64,000 nucleotides of DNA, from contig QRFJ01000007.1 of the NCBI GenBank assembly GCA_006176705.1, positions 3,197,089-3,261,088 of the forward strand, given 5' to 3'. Made by a program: the position numbers and the translations under genes. The notes under the pieces are model-generated. The model was not told the DNA's origin and ran no database searches. It saw only the letters and a program-made list of their open reading frames with translations. This stretch comes from Cocos nucifera (Eukaryota > Streptophyta > Magnoliopsida > Arecales > Arecaceae). This document shows, in pieces, positions 47,742-57,714 of the stretch; the first letter of the stretch is position 1, and the number at the start of each line of letters is the position of its first letter.

Positions 47742-47786
47742 ATGGGGTGCGTCACCGTCACCTACGATGCTGCGGATTTCGCACCG
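47742..47786 (+). CDS. Candidate 15-codon first exon of an unidentified gene
   Basis: An ATG in good context after a GC-rich leader encodes MGCVTVTYDAADFAP and is followed directly by a consensus donor, GTAAGC at 47787. The layout, head to head with the kinase gene, is that of a real promoter and first exon. No acceptor and second coding exon was found in the next 5 kb. The gene may have a very long intron, may be truncated by the repeats to the right, or may be a false call. The protein is not recognised. Confidence 0.3.
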
Positions 47787-48654
47787 GTAAGCGCCCGCTC
47801 GGCGAATCGTTTTTCGCCGTCACGCTCGTGGTTTGTTCCCATACCGATCGCTTGCGTCAAAATTATCGTGGGACTGAGTGGGCGGTAGATTTCTATGTTA
47901 TACAATCATTTTGAGTCGGTCAAGGTAGGCAAAATAGACATCTTCAACTTTATGACCATTGAAAGCCGTTCGATTGGCGGAGAGAATTTGTTTCTCTCAA
48001 AAATATTATTTTGAGAAGCTGATTTTAGAAAATATTATATCTAAAAAAATTAATTTTAACATATTTAACTGGTCATGAAAAAAATAATATATTTTAAAAT
48101 AATTTATGTTTAATTAAGTATCTATTTTTTAAAAAAAATATATAAAATATCTTTTATATCCTTAATGCAAGAAAAAGTTTTATCATAGTCTTATAAATAA
48201 AAAATTATAATGATTAAAGATATGTTTGACTGTAGATTGTATTAGAGGAGGATTTGAGATGTTGTGATGGAGATAATGTTTATTTTAGCCATAGATATTT
48301 TGATGGCTCAAAATAATATTTTTAGAAAAAAAATCCTTCAATTCTTATTTTATAAAAAATAAAAATTTATATTTTGCATGATTTTTTTTCATAAAATTTA
48401 AAAGCTTTATTCAAACGAGAACACATTCTTCTAATTTTTTTTTTTAGAAAATTATAATCAAAGAATTTTTTTTTCATTTTTTTTATCATATTTTTTTTCT
48501 TTTATTTTTAATGAACCAAAGGCTCATATAAAAGAAAAAAAGAAAAAAAATTCTGCACGCCCTATACTTCCTCATAGACTGCTTCTTATTTGAGAGCTCC
48601 CATCTTCCAATTACCTAAAGATCAACTTTAATGATGTAATTATTATGATGCTGC
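47787..48654. other. AT-rich DNA after the orphan exon
   Basis: Many A- and T-runs; no coding signal. If the orphan exon is real, this is intron. Confidence 0.4.
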
Positions 48655-49080
48655 ATTTATGATTAGAGATCCGTGCGCTAGCAACCGAACATTTCCATCT
48701 TTTAAGGACTCTTCCGATCCTACTGCAAAGTTGAGAGGAGGGGTATGGAAGGGCATCAAATACACCACCACGGTCCGCCGAGCCAGCCATATAATTTTAG
48801 GGGGATATTCTAATATGATAGTGGATTGGGTGGAGAGGTAGCATAATTCGAACGGTATCCATCTGCTTCTGATGGGTATTACGGATGGTGGAGGACATGG
48901 TAGATTTCAAAATGACCCGTACATTCGAGAAAGTGAATGATGCTGCCAATTGGATAGCTTTTTATTTGGCTAGTTATTCTGTCCGCATATCATAGCAAAA
49001 TTTGTCTATTGTACCTAGCTAGCTTTGGGATATTTTATGCTCAGATTCCTCAAATTATATTTCCACTAGGGTCAGATGAG
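48655..49080 (+). pseudogene. RVT_3-type RNase H fragment, probably from a LINE (broken)
   Basis: The first part (48659-48841) gives TAKLRGGVWKGIKYTTTVRR then ASHIILGGYSNMIVDWVER, matching the AELRA...EGD...VVxW pattern of plant RVT_3 (PF13456) domains; the acidic E and D are changed. A stop follows at 48839. After a frame shift near 48890, the other frame continues MVEDMVDFKMTRTFEKVNDA then ANWIAFYLASYSVRIS, the VNxxANxxA block, then stops and DILCSDSSNYISTRVR. It has at least three stops and one shift, and no RT part is present upstream. Confidence 0.65.
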
Positions 49081-49768
49081 ACACCCAATATTATAATGAT
49101 AATAATAATAACAACAGTAATAATAATAATAAAATGATTGCTTCAAAGTTATTTAAAAGTTTTGCAACTCTCTTTTACTTGCTAGCAAAGATTTGATGTA
49201 CCTTTTGTTTGTGATTGCTTGAACATTATGCATATCTTGATTTTATTTGATATGATGCATATCTGTAGCAGTTTCTATTGGAACGTAGCTTATATGGCCA
49301 ATCATACTCGGACTATTTTGTCGGATTTTGCAAATGATCCACTGACTTAACTTTTTTTAAATATTTTACTTTCTGAATCTAATAGATGTATCTGTATATG
49401 CATGGTATAATATTAGTAATTTATTCAAAGAATTGATGCACCTAACGTCTTGCGACCAGTATAAAAGAAAATTTGAGTGAATCGTAATCAAATGGAATGA
49501 AGCCGTGACCCGGTTTTGATTAGATTATCCTCAGACTTAGGGATGAAAAAAAATGCAGGTGGATCATGTTGCCAGGATGAGGATCTGACTAGACTTCATT
49601 TAACTCAAGATTGGATCAAACAACTGAGTTGTGCTTGAAACATTTTTTTGTTTTATTGATAAGATCATAGTTTTTTTTATTATTTTTAATTTTTATTTAT
49701 TTATTTTTAAGTTTATCGGTGGATTTTCGTAATTTTTATGATGCCAAATCCACTTGAGTCCAGTAGCA
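49081..49768. other. AT-rich DNA with a short (TAA)n run
   Basis: AATAATAATAA-type repeats at 49096-49133; otherwise no feature is recognised. Confidence 0.45.
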
Positions 49769-50500
49769 TAGCGATAGAGTTTACGACTGGAAGGCCCGTA
49801 GCCCTGAAATCAGGGGGAAGAAAAAAAAAGCAATCTGGAACACGGAAAGAACGTGAGGAAGACATATCCACACATGGAATAGAAAATAGAGATAGGACAA
49901 AATTTGATTCATTTGAAACCAAACCCCACCTTCCTTTTTTTTTTTCTTTTTTTTTCTTTTTTGATCTTTTTTCTGTCCTTCGCAACATACACATGCCAGA
50001 CATAAGTTTGCTCTTACAAAGATCAAAAATCATTCATAGTTTTTGTCTTCTCCACGTAGATAATATTATAAGCATAAATATCTATTACGATCAATCCTTT
50101 TTTGCTCCCATCACTGGAGAAAAAATACCTACAAAAGAAGTTCCCACTGACCGATAGAGTTTACGACTGGAAGGCCAGTAGCCCTGAAATTAGGGGGAAG
50201 AAAAAAAAAGCAATTTAGAACACGAAAAGAACGTGAGAAAGACATATCCACACATGGGATAGAAAATAGTGGAAAAAGGTAGGACAAAGTTTAATTCATC
50301 TAAAACCAACCCCCACCTCCCTTCTTTCTTTTTTTTTATTATCTATGTGGAGAAGACAAAAACTAAGAATGATTTTTGATCTTCGCAAGAAGCAAACTTA
50401 TTTCTGGCATAAATATCTATTACGGTCAATTCTCTATTACTTCCATTATTGGAGAAAAGTACCTGCAAAAGAAATTCTTACTAATCGAAATTATTTTCAA
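49769..50500. repeat. Tandem duplication (about 380 bp) with an internal inversion
   Basis: The block GATAGAGTTTACGACTGGAA begins at about 49772 and again at 50153, and about 120 bp after each are close copies (CAGGGGGAAG, GAACGTGAGG/A, CATATCCACACATGG). The copies also match at their right ends (ATAAATATCTATTACG at 50075 and 50409). Between these, the segment at 49995-50064 appears in the second copy (50338-50408) as its reverse complement. The frames at 49738 and 50033 are artefacts. Confidence 0.85.
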
Positions 50501-51480
50501 TGGAGACCTTTCGATGCTTAAGTTAGAGGTGGAAGTTGGTCGAATAGGTAAGTAGAATGAAATTTTGACAAAGTCTAGTCCAGAAGTGCCTTACCGATGT
50601 TGTTCGTTTACCTCTTTTTTATAGATAAATTATTGATAACCATTCATGATGGTTAGGCATGTAGGTTTCACTTGTTCCGACACTATATGATCATGGAGTG
50701 AGCAGTTAATGTCCATTATGAATAGTTATAGCTCATTATACAATCGTGGAGTGGCTATTACGTGCTTTCTACGCTGGCAGTTATAACTCATTATATGATA
50801 CGTTGGTTGAACAGTAGTCGATCATGAACAGTTATCGACCAAACAGTGATCGGCCATGAATAGTCATCGGTCAAATAATGATCGGCCATGAGTAGTGCTG
50901 ATTCGATTGGAATGACTCATGAGAGTTGAATCGTGAAAATTCATTCCTTTTCAGAGCTTTCTCTCTTGGAGTTTCTTGGCCCTTCTTATATAGATGTACA
51001 ACGAGAAGCTGATCTCGAATTGGGACGAGCAGATCCAATTATTCCAACAATATCCGTCATTGAAATTGATATAGAGGACATTATGATCGATCAATCTGAA
51101 ATAGAACTTTATCACCTCAGATAAGGATGACTTGAAGGCACCATCACTCCAGTCTGAGAATATTGGTGGTGGTTACACCCATGCCATATCGCACGATTAA
51201 AATGCTCGAAATGGTTGGGACATGTGATTAACTATTACGATTTATTTAAATCACTAACTATCCATTACTATGCAATTATTGTATGCCCCTCTCACGGTGA
51301 AAATGGCCATCGATCTTCTATAAATAGAGAAAGATAGGAAATCTTTCGAGATCCATTCTGCTGCTCTTACATTTCTATTTTTCTAGTTTTCATTATTTTT
51401 TAGACACCGGCTGACTTGAGCATAAGAAGATACTTCATCGAAAAAATCTCGATAACAAAACATCATTCTATGTTCAACAG
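50500..51480 (+). repeat. LTR-like remnant
   Basis: It has a TATA box (TATAAATA, 51319-51326) and, about 90 bp on, CCGGCTGACTTGAGCATAAG (about 51408), like the R/U5 signature of the gypsy LTRs here. Upstream are repeated GATCGGCCATGAACAGTTAT-type units (50700-50900). Neither end is clear and no internal region is attached, so it may be a solo LTR or a fragment. Confidence 0.4.
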
Positions 51481-52303
51481 TCATCTTAGGAGCAGCAACT
51501 GTCACAGCAACCTTAATCTCACTTTGATGCTATCAACCTCAGTTCAACAGTAACAAAAACCAATATATGGTAGATGCATGTATGTCATGTAAGAAAACTA
51601 TAATCTCACCAATCAAAATTATTTGAAGGATATTTGATATTCTCCACGTTAGTTTCGTAACTTCTTTCTCTCTTGATTATTTTAAGGTGATGCGTACAGA
51701 GAGTTGTAATAATTAAAAAATACATTTTTTATAGATATATTTTATTTTTTTAATAAAAAATTATATATAAAAATAGATGGTGGGTGATTTGGAGGCTAAA
51801 ATTAAAGAACACATGGTACGGATGTACATGGACCATGGGACCATATTCAAACAGAAAAAAAAAAAAAGAAAAATAGAAGTATTGGATTAGTGTGTGTGTG
51901 TGTATTTGTTGTTATAAAATATACCATATGGTTAGAGTAGGCATATTAAAAAGATAAAAGTATTAGATTAAAAAAGTATTATAAAGCTATTGGATATTAA
52001 ACATCCAATAATTAATGACCTAATCAATTCCAGCAAGGAAAACCTAGCTAAAACTATATTTTTACTAATCCTACTAGAATTTGACCGATTTTCATCGTGG
52101 TTGCCATTTAATTTACTAGCATTCTATCAAAGAACAATTTGATCTTCCTACCAAAGAAAATAAAAAAAAAGAACAATTTGGTCCAAACAATCAATATGCG
52201 AATAATTTATCATCTATTTAAGAAAAATATGGGAGCAAATCTGACATCAATACCTATTATGCTAATTCTCAGATATGCTAATCCAACTTTATCCAACAAC
52301 CTA
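51481..52303. other. AT-rich DNA, no gene seen
   Basis: A- and T-runs and a short (GT)n at 51892-51904. The frame at 52139 is low complexity. Confidence 0.45.
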
Positions 52304-52473
52304 TTTTTTTTTTTTTGGTAAGAAATAAGAACTTTATTCATAATTATAATTAGAAGATAAAATGTTAGAACAGAGCCCCGACACAAATAGTAATATCATC
52401 AGACAAAAGAGGGTTGGTTCGTGAAATAAAGTGGAAAACAGAGTACCAAAGACAAACAGTAATACAAAAGATC
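52304..52473 (-). mobile_element. 3' tail of a LINE-like or retro-copied sequence (minus strand), split by element E
   Basis: A T-run (52304-52316) is followed by GGTAAGAAATAAGAACTTTA. On the minus strand this is an AATAAAG-containing 3' end, TTACC, then poly-A, as found at plant LINE tails. The sequence to its right is interrupted by element E and appears to continue after 58803. No reverse transcriptase is recognised in the continuation. Confidence 0.4.
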
Positions 52474-53606
52474 TGTTGGGGATAAATTCCGCTCCTGCCG
52501 AACCCCGGCCCGACGCTCAGCATAATGCAACCAGTAGCCGCAGAAGAGCTTCAGCGCACTGGTCTAGCCAAACTTCTTCAGTCGGCCGAACTGCCAAGCG
52601 ACCGAACACCCAGCGGCCGAACTGGTCAGCTCCCGAGCTTCTTCCGGACTCCCAGCATCGAGACCAAACTTCCTGGGCGGCCGAACTCCTTCGGACCAAC
52701 TCCATGTGCGGCCGAACTCCTTCGGACCAACTCCAAGCGGCCGAGCTTCAATGAAGTCCTCTCAGCGGCCGAACTCCTCAGCGGACGGACTTTAGCAGAA
52801 TCCCCAAGCGGTCGTCACTCAGGAGCCCGAACTCCTCAGCAGTCGTCACTCGGCCGAATTCCTCAACGGTTGCCCTCATCGAACTTCGACCGACCGAGCT
52901 CCTACCGAATTCTCAAGTGTCCAAGCCTCAGCCGAAGTCCAACAGCCGGCCGAACCTCCAAACGGCCGAGCTTCGGATTCTCAGCAGCCGAACTCTTCAG
53001 CGGACGAGCCTTAGCTGCATACCTCCAGCCAGACGCCTATGGGAGCCGAACTCCCTCCTATCTTCCTCTTCAGGAGCCCGAACTCCTCCGAAATGGGCAC
53101 GACGAAGGCCTTCAACCCTTCATTCGGCAAGCTCTGCAACCATCACCATCAGTCAGTCCGCCGCAGGCGATAGCGACCCACTGTCAGGCGGCGATGGCTG
53201 TCACCCTCAATCCACCGACCCACTGTCAGGCGGCGATGGCTGTCACCCTCAATCCGCCGCACACGGCACCAGTGAGACTGACTCCGCCGAACCTCGAGCG
53301 GCCCGCCAGCACGCGGCTGCAGTTGTCACCATCAAGCTCCACTATATAAAGGACCCTCCCGACACGCTAAGGCTAAGCTCTCTGAACTCTCGACTCTCTA
53401 AGCTCTCCTCCTCATCTCTAAGCTCCGGAACTCATTCCGAGCACTCCATTACTGTTGGCCGGAAACTGACTTGACCGTCGGAGGGTCCTGCCGGAGCCAC
53501 CCCCCACCGGATTCCGGACGGGACTTCATTTTGCAGGTCCCCGGCGGCGACCTCAGCGGCCTCGACTCCGGCGACCTCCGGCGAAGACGGATTTTCTGCA
53601 CCAACA
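52474..53606 (+). repeat. 5' LTR of element E
   Basis: It runs from TGTTGGGGATAAATTCCG to TCTGCACCAACA, 1133 bp. U3 has many short CGGCCGAACTCCT(C/T)-type repeats. A 42-bp stretch (CCACTGTCAGGCGGCGATGG and what follows) is duplicated near 53178-53262 and single in the 3' LTR. The TATA box is TATATAAA at 53343-53350; the R/U5 signature ACTGACTTGACCGTCGGAGG starts at about 53465. Confidence 0.92.
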
Positions 53607-53608
53607 GA

Positions 53609-53626
53609 TTGGCGCTAGAAGGAGGG
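53609..53626 (+). other. Primer-binding site of element E
   Basis: TTGGCGCTAGAAGGAGGG starts 3 bp after the 5' LTR; the TGGCGC start is the usual form of a tRNA 3'-end complement in plant gypsy elements. Confidence 0.7.
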
Positions 53627-53719
53627 CCTGAACCTTCGAGGTTCCCTTGTTCTTAAAGGAGTGCTCGGCGACCCTTCTCTTCCCTCTCCGAGATCCCCCT
53701 TTTCTCTCTCGAAAGAAAA

Positions 53720-55230
53720 ATGCCCCCCAGGAGAGCCTTGACCCGGCGATCGGCGGCCTCCGCAGCCCGATCCAGTTCGGGTCCGTCTGCCCCCGCTCCG
53801 GCCCGGCTACCCGAGCTCACTCCGTAGCCGCGGTGGACGCGGAGCAGTTCAGCCTGCTTGCCCAGCAGGTCCGCGACCTTACGGAGGCAGTGCGGGCGAT
53901 GCAGGCCTTGCATCCGTGGGACCCCGGTATCAGCTCGACCGGCGCAGGATTCCCCGAAGTCCCTGGGGTCCGGCCCAGGGGCGACCAGCATGTGGGACTA
54001 CCCGACCTTCAGTCCCCGGAAGAGAAGGGAAAGCAGCCGGAGGGAGAGCCCCCGCTCGGACCACGGCTCGACCCAGGGAGAAGCTTCCGCGCCCATTCTG
54101 CGAGAAAGACCTTTGGGAGATCAAGGATCGCGAAGATCTCCTGGATCAAAGGCTCTTAGAAATGAGCCGACGCATAGAAGGAACTTCGTCATACTCCCCT
54201 CCTCCCGCGGTAACGACGTCTGCACTGACCCCCCTTTTTCGCAGAAAATCATGCAGGAGCCGATCCCGCCGAACTTCAAACTCCCACAGTTTGAGAGCTA
54301 CGACGGGACCACCGACCCGGTCGACCATTTGGAAGCCTTTCGGACGACGATGCTGCTCCACGGCGTGCCAGACGCCATATTGTGCCGGGCCTTCCCCTCT
54401 ACCCTTAAAGGAGCTGCCAGGAATTGGTACTCGGCGCTCAAGCCGAGTACCATCTTATCGTTTGACCAGATGAGTCAATAGTTCGCAGCCCACTTCATCA
54501 GTAGCAGGCGGCCCGCGCCGAGGTTCGGATTCCTTGATGGCCATCAGGCAAAAGGAGGGGGAACCCATCCGGGCTTATGTCACCCGGTTTAACGCTGCCG
54601 CGCTGGAAGTCCGGAAACCTGGACCCATCAGTCGCCATGGCCGCCCTCAAGGGCGGCCTCCGGAAGAACGACTTGTTGTTCTCCCTGGAAAAGAAGTATC
54701 CAAGGAATTTTGCGGACATGCTTGCTCGGGCTGAAGGATACGCCCGGGCAGAGGAGGCCTTCAAGGCCAGGGATGACGAAGCCGACGGCAAGCGGCGAGC
54801 TGAAGGGCCGAGCAGGTCCACCGAGGAAGAGAAGCGGAGTAAAGCTCGGCGGCGCTCCCGGACTCCTCCCGGTCATTGGCGGACCCGAACTCTCCAAGGG
54901 AACCCGAGGTGGGGAAGCCCAGAAGGAACAGCGCGCCGAGGTTCTCCTCAGCGCCGAAGCTCTCCCCGACAAAGGTTCCGCAACTACGCCCCCCTCAACA
55001 CTCCGAAGGCCCAAGTGCTGATGGAAATCGGGGAACAGCTTCCGAGGCCGGACCAAATGCGTTCCCGACCCAGCAAACGCGACCCCAACAAGTTTTGCCG
55101 CTATCATCGCGACCACGGCCACGACACCGAAGAGTGCGTCCAGCTCCGAGACGAGATCGAAAAGCTCGTCAGGCGAGGTAGACTCGGCCGATTCCTGCAA
55201 AGACGGCCCGAAGAGCGAGGGGAGCGGCTA
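53720..55230 (+). pseudogene. gag of element E (nearly full length, frame-shifted)
   Basis: The start at 53720 gives MPPRRALTRRSAASAARSSS, then a stop at 53825. The frame moves to VAAVDAEQFSLLAQQVRDLT (53827 on), then again to the gag core FESYDGTTDPVDHLEAF and RNWYSALKPSTILSFDQMSQ, which ends in a TAG at 54478 where B has SSQF. IRAYVTRFNAAALEV, SVAMAALKGGLRKNDLLFSL and LARAEGYARAEEAFKARDDE follow (54577-54780), then a basic linker and an intact knuckle CRYHRDHGHDTEEC (about 55098-55139). About three shifts and two stops separate it from a full Gag, so it is recently broken. It retains the zinc-knuckle residues lost in A. Confidence 0.85.
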
Positions 55231-55276
55231 AGGGCGGTACCATCGGGTAGGGAGAGCCAGGAAGGTCGGCCGCCCC

Positions 55277-55600
55277 TTGGCGTCATCAACACTATCTCGG
55301 GCAGCGAAGAAGCAGAGGATCGCAGAGCCCGTGGCCTTCACCGAGGAGGGCGGCCGGGGAATCCAATTTCCACACAGTAACGTAGTTGTAATTTTCTTAA
55401 ATATCGCTGACTACGATGTACGCTGCATTTTGCTAGATAACGGAAAGTTCGGCCGATGTATTGTCCTACGATGCCTTCTTAAAAAATTATCCCTGCCCGA
55501 CGACCACTTGGAGCCGATAAATTCCCCGCTGGTAGGATTTACCAGCAACACCGTACCAGCCGAAGTCTGCTCCGAATCGGGGAGGCCAGCGCGATGGTAG
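55277..55600 (+). pseudogene. Protease stump of element E, ending at the pol deletion
   Basis: The frame reads EPVAFTEEGGRGIQFPHSNV and IADYDVRCILLDNG, the start of the retropepsin-like protease with its D-N-G active site. One extra base after the glycine codon (about 55445) shifts the frame, so the following SSADVL...FLKKL block is out of register. LSLPDDHLEPINSPLVGFTS follows in frame. After about 55560 the sequence leaves pol and enters GGTAGAGGAGGTCGTCTGGA, the pre-array region. The same region follows gag in element B (about 12250, minus). Confidence 0.75.
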
Positions 55601-55785
55601 AGGAGGTCGTCTGGACGGGACTTGCTGCCCGAGGGAGCTCCGAGGAACAACGCCCCGTCGACCCCTCAAACGAGAACGCGCTGTCCGCGACTTTCCTTCG
55701 GTAAAATTCTCCCCTCTGAATAATATTACTTCTGGATGCGAAAACTATGTGATGACAGGGAAGCAGCAGTCAATAATCGCCGCGT

Positions 55786-57110
55786 TAGGAACAGGAGGAG
55801 AACCTCGTCCTAACGCGAGCAACAAGCTCGCCGCAGGAGATAAGATCTCCCCCGAGCGCGCACTCAACCTCGGCTAGGAGATAAGATCTCTCCCGAGCGA
55901 CCGTGAACGACCTCGGTTAGGAACAGGAGGAGAACCTCGTCCTAAGCGAGCACCAACCTCGACTGCAGGAGATAAGATCTCCCCCGAGCGCGCACTCGGC
56001 TGCAGGAGATAAGATCTCCCCCGAGGGAAGCTCGGCCTGCAGGAGATAAGATCTCCCCCGAGCGCGCACTTCGACCTCGGACTGCAGGAGATAAGATCTC
56101 CCCCGAGGGAAGCTCGGCCGCAGGAGATAAGATCTCCCCCGAGCGCGCACTTCGACCTCGGCTGCAGGAGATAAGATCTCCCCGAGGGAAGCTCGGCTGC
56201 AGGAGATAAGATCCTCCCGAGCGCGCACTTCGGCTGCAGGAGATAAGATCTCCCCCGAGGGAAGCTCGACCGCAGGAGATAAGATCTCCCTCGAGGAGAT
56301 AAGATCTCCCCGAGCGCACTTCAACCTCGGCTGCAGGAGATAAGATCTCCCCCGAGGAAGCTCGCGCAGGAGATAAGATCTCCCCCGAGCGCGCACTTCG
56401 GCTGCAGGAGATAAGATCTCCCCGAGGGAAGCTCGACCGCAGGAGATAAGATCTCCCCCGAGCGCGCACTTCGACCTCGACTGCAGGAGATAAGATCTCC
56501 CCCGAGGGAAGCTCGACCTGCAGGAGATAAGATCTCCCTCGAGCGCGCACTTTCGGCTGCAGGAGATAAGATCTCCCCCGAGGGAAAGCTCGGCTGCAGG
56601 AGATAAGATCTCCCCGAGCGCGCACTTCGACCTCGGCTGCAGGAGATAAGATCTCCCCGAGGAAGCTCGGCCAGGAGATAAGATCTCCCCGAGCGCGCAC
56701 TTCGGCTGCAGGAGATAAGATCTTCCCCGAGGGAAGCTCGGCCGCAGGAGATAAGATCTCCCCCGAGCGCGCACTTCGACCTCGGCTGCAGGAGATAAGA
56801 TCTCCCCGAGGGAAGCTCGACGCAGGAGATAAGATCTCCCCCGAGCGCGCACTTCGACCGTAGGAGATAAGATCTCCCCGAGGGAAGCTCGGCTGCAGGA
56901 GATAAGATCTCCCCCGAGCGACCGTGAACTACCTCGGTTAGGAACAAGAGGAGAACCTCGTCCTAATCGAGCACCAACCTCGACCGCAGGAGATAAGATC
57001 TCCCCGAGGGAAGCTCGGCTGTAGGAGATAAGATCTCCCCGAGCGACCGTGAACAGCCTCGGTTAGGAACAGGAGGAGAACCTCGTCCTAACGCGAGCAC
57101 CAACCTCGGC
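55786..57110 (+). repeat. Hairpin array of element E: about 30 GGAGATAAGATCTCC units
   Basis: The core GGAGATAAGATCTCC (GGAGAT paired with ATCTCC across AAG) recurs about every 35-42 bp from 55836 to 57038, separated by alternating CCCGAGGGAAGCTCGGCTGC and CCCGAGCGCGCACTTCGACC spacers. The first spacer is itself partly self-complementary (CCGAG/CTCGG). TTAGGAACAGGAGGAGAACC blocks, the other unit, occur near 55787, 55917, 56939 and 57062. A decayed extension with GGAGATGAGATCTCC forms runs from about 57120 to 57620. All frames on the minus strand are open across it because of composition; they are not genes. Confidence 0.95.
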
Positions 57111-57696
57111 AATGTCCACTGCAGGGGATGAGTTCAGCTGATGGAAACGATGTCACCCCCGAGGAGCTCAACTCCGACCTCGACCGCAGGGGGCGAGATT
57201 TACTTCGGCTTCAACATCAGCTTCATCGACTTTAGCTGGAAACGAGTTCCATTTCAACTCCAAACATCGACTGGAGATGAGACCTCCCCGAGCAACTTCG
57301 GCTATGAATCAGATCTCCCCCGAGGAACTGGGCTAACCTCGGCAGTAGGAGATGAGATCTCCCCCGAGCGCCCGCATCGGCTCCGGCTAGGGATAAGGTC
57401 TTCGGATAGACGTGAGGCCCGCGACGACCTCGGCCGGGGGGCTTCAACATCGACCTCGGTTAGAGAAAGCTATCATGTCAACCTCGGCCAGAGAGCTTCG
57501 ACATCAGCTTCATCAACTTTGGCTGGAAATGAGTCCCGCTGGAGGTGAGGTCTCCCCCAAGCCTCAGCTTCAACTTCAACGTCAACACTGGCTGGAGATG
57601 AGACCTCCCCGAGCTTCAGCTACGACAAGCGCGGGACCCGGAAGAAGGCTTCGGCAGTCGCCTATTGTGGTACTCCCTTCGTTCAAACTTTTGAAC

Positions 57697-57710
57697 TCGG
57701 GAGTGGGGGG
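57697..57710 (+). other. Polypurine tract of element E
   Basis: CGGGAGTGGGGGG, 4 bp before the 3' LTR; the usual site for plus-strand priming. Confidence 0.7.
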
Positions 57711-57714
57711 CTAC

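Noticed and set aside
52525..53349. 274-codon frame and overlapping frames in the LTRs of element E
   Set aside because: LTR sequence with CGGCCGAAC repeats; no start context, and the other LTR has the frame broken.
55917..56947. Three overlapping minus-strand open frames of 208-311 codons
   Set aside because: They run through the GGAGAT array in all three frames and encode the same short repeat (RSYLLQ, EILSPA, GDLISC) in rotation. They are open because the unit has no stop on that strand, not because of coding selection.
55836..57038. Regularly spaced palindromic repeats resembling a CRISPR array
   Set aside because: The spacers are not unique but are two alternating sequences, there are no cas genes, and the array lies inside a plant LTR element.
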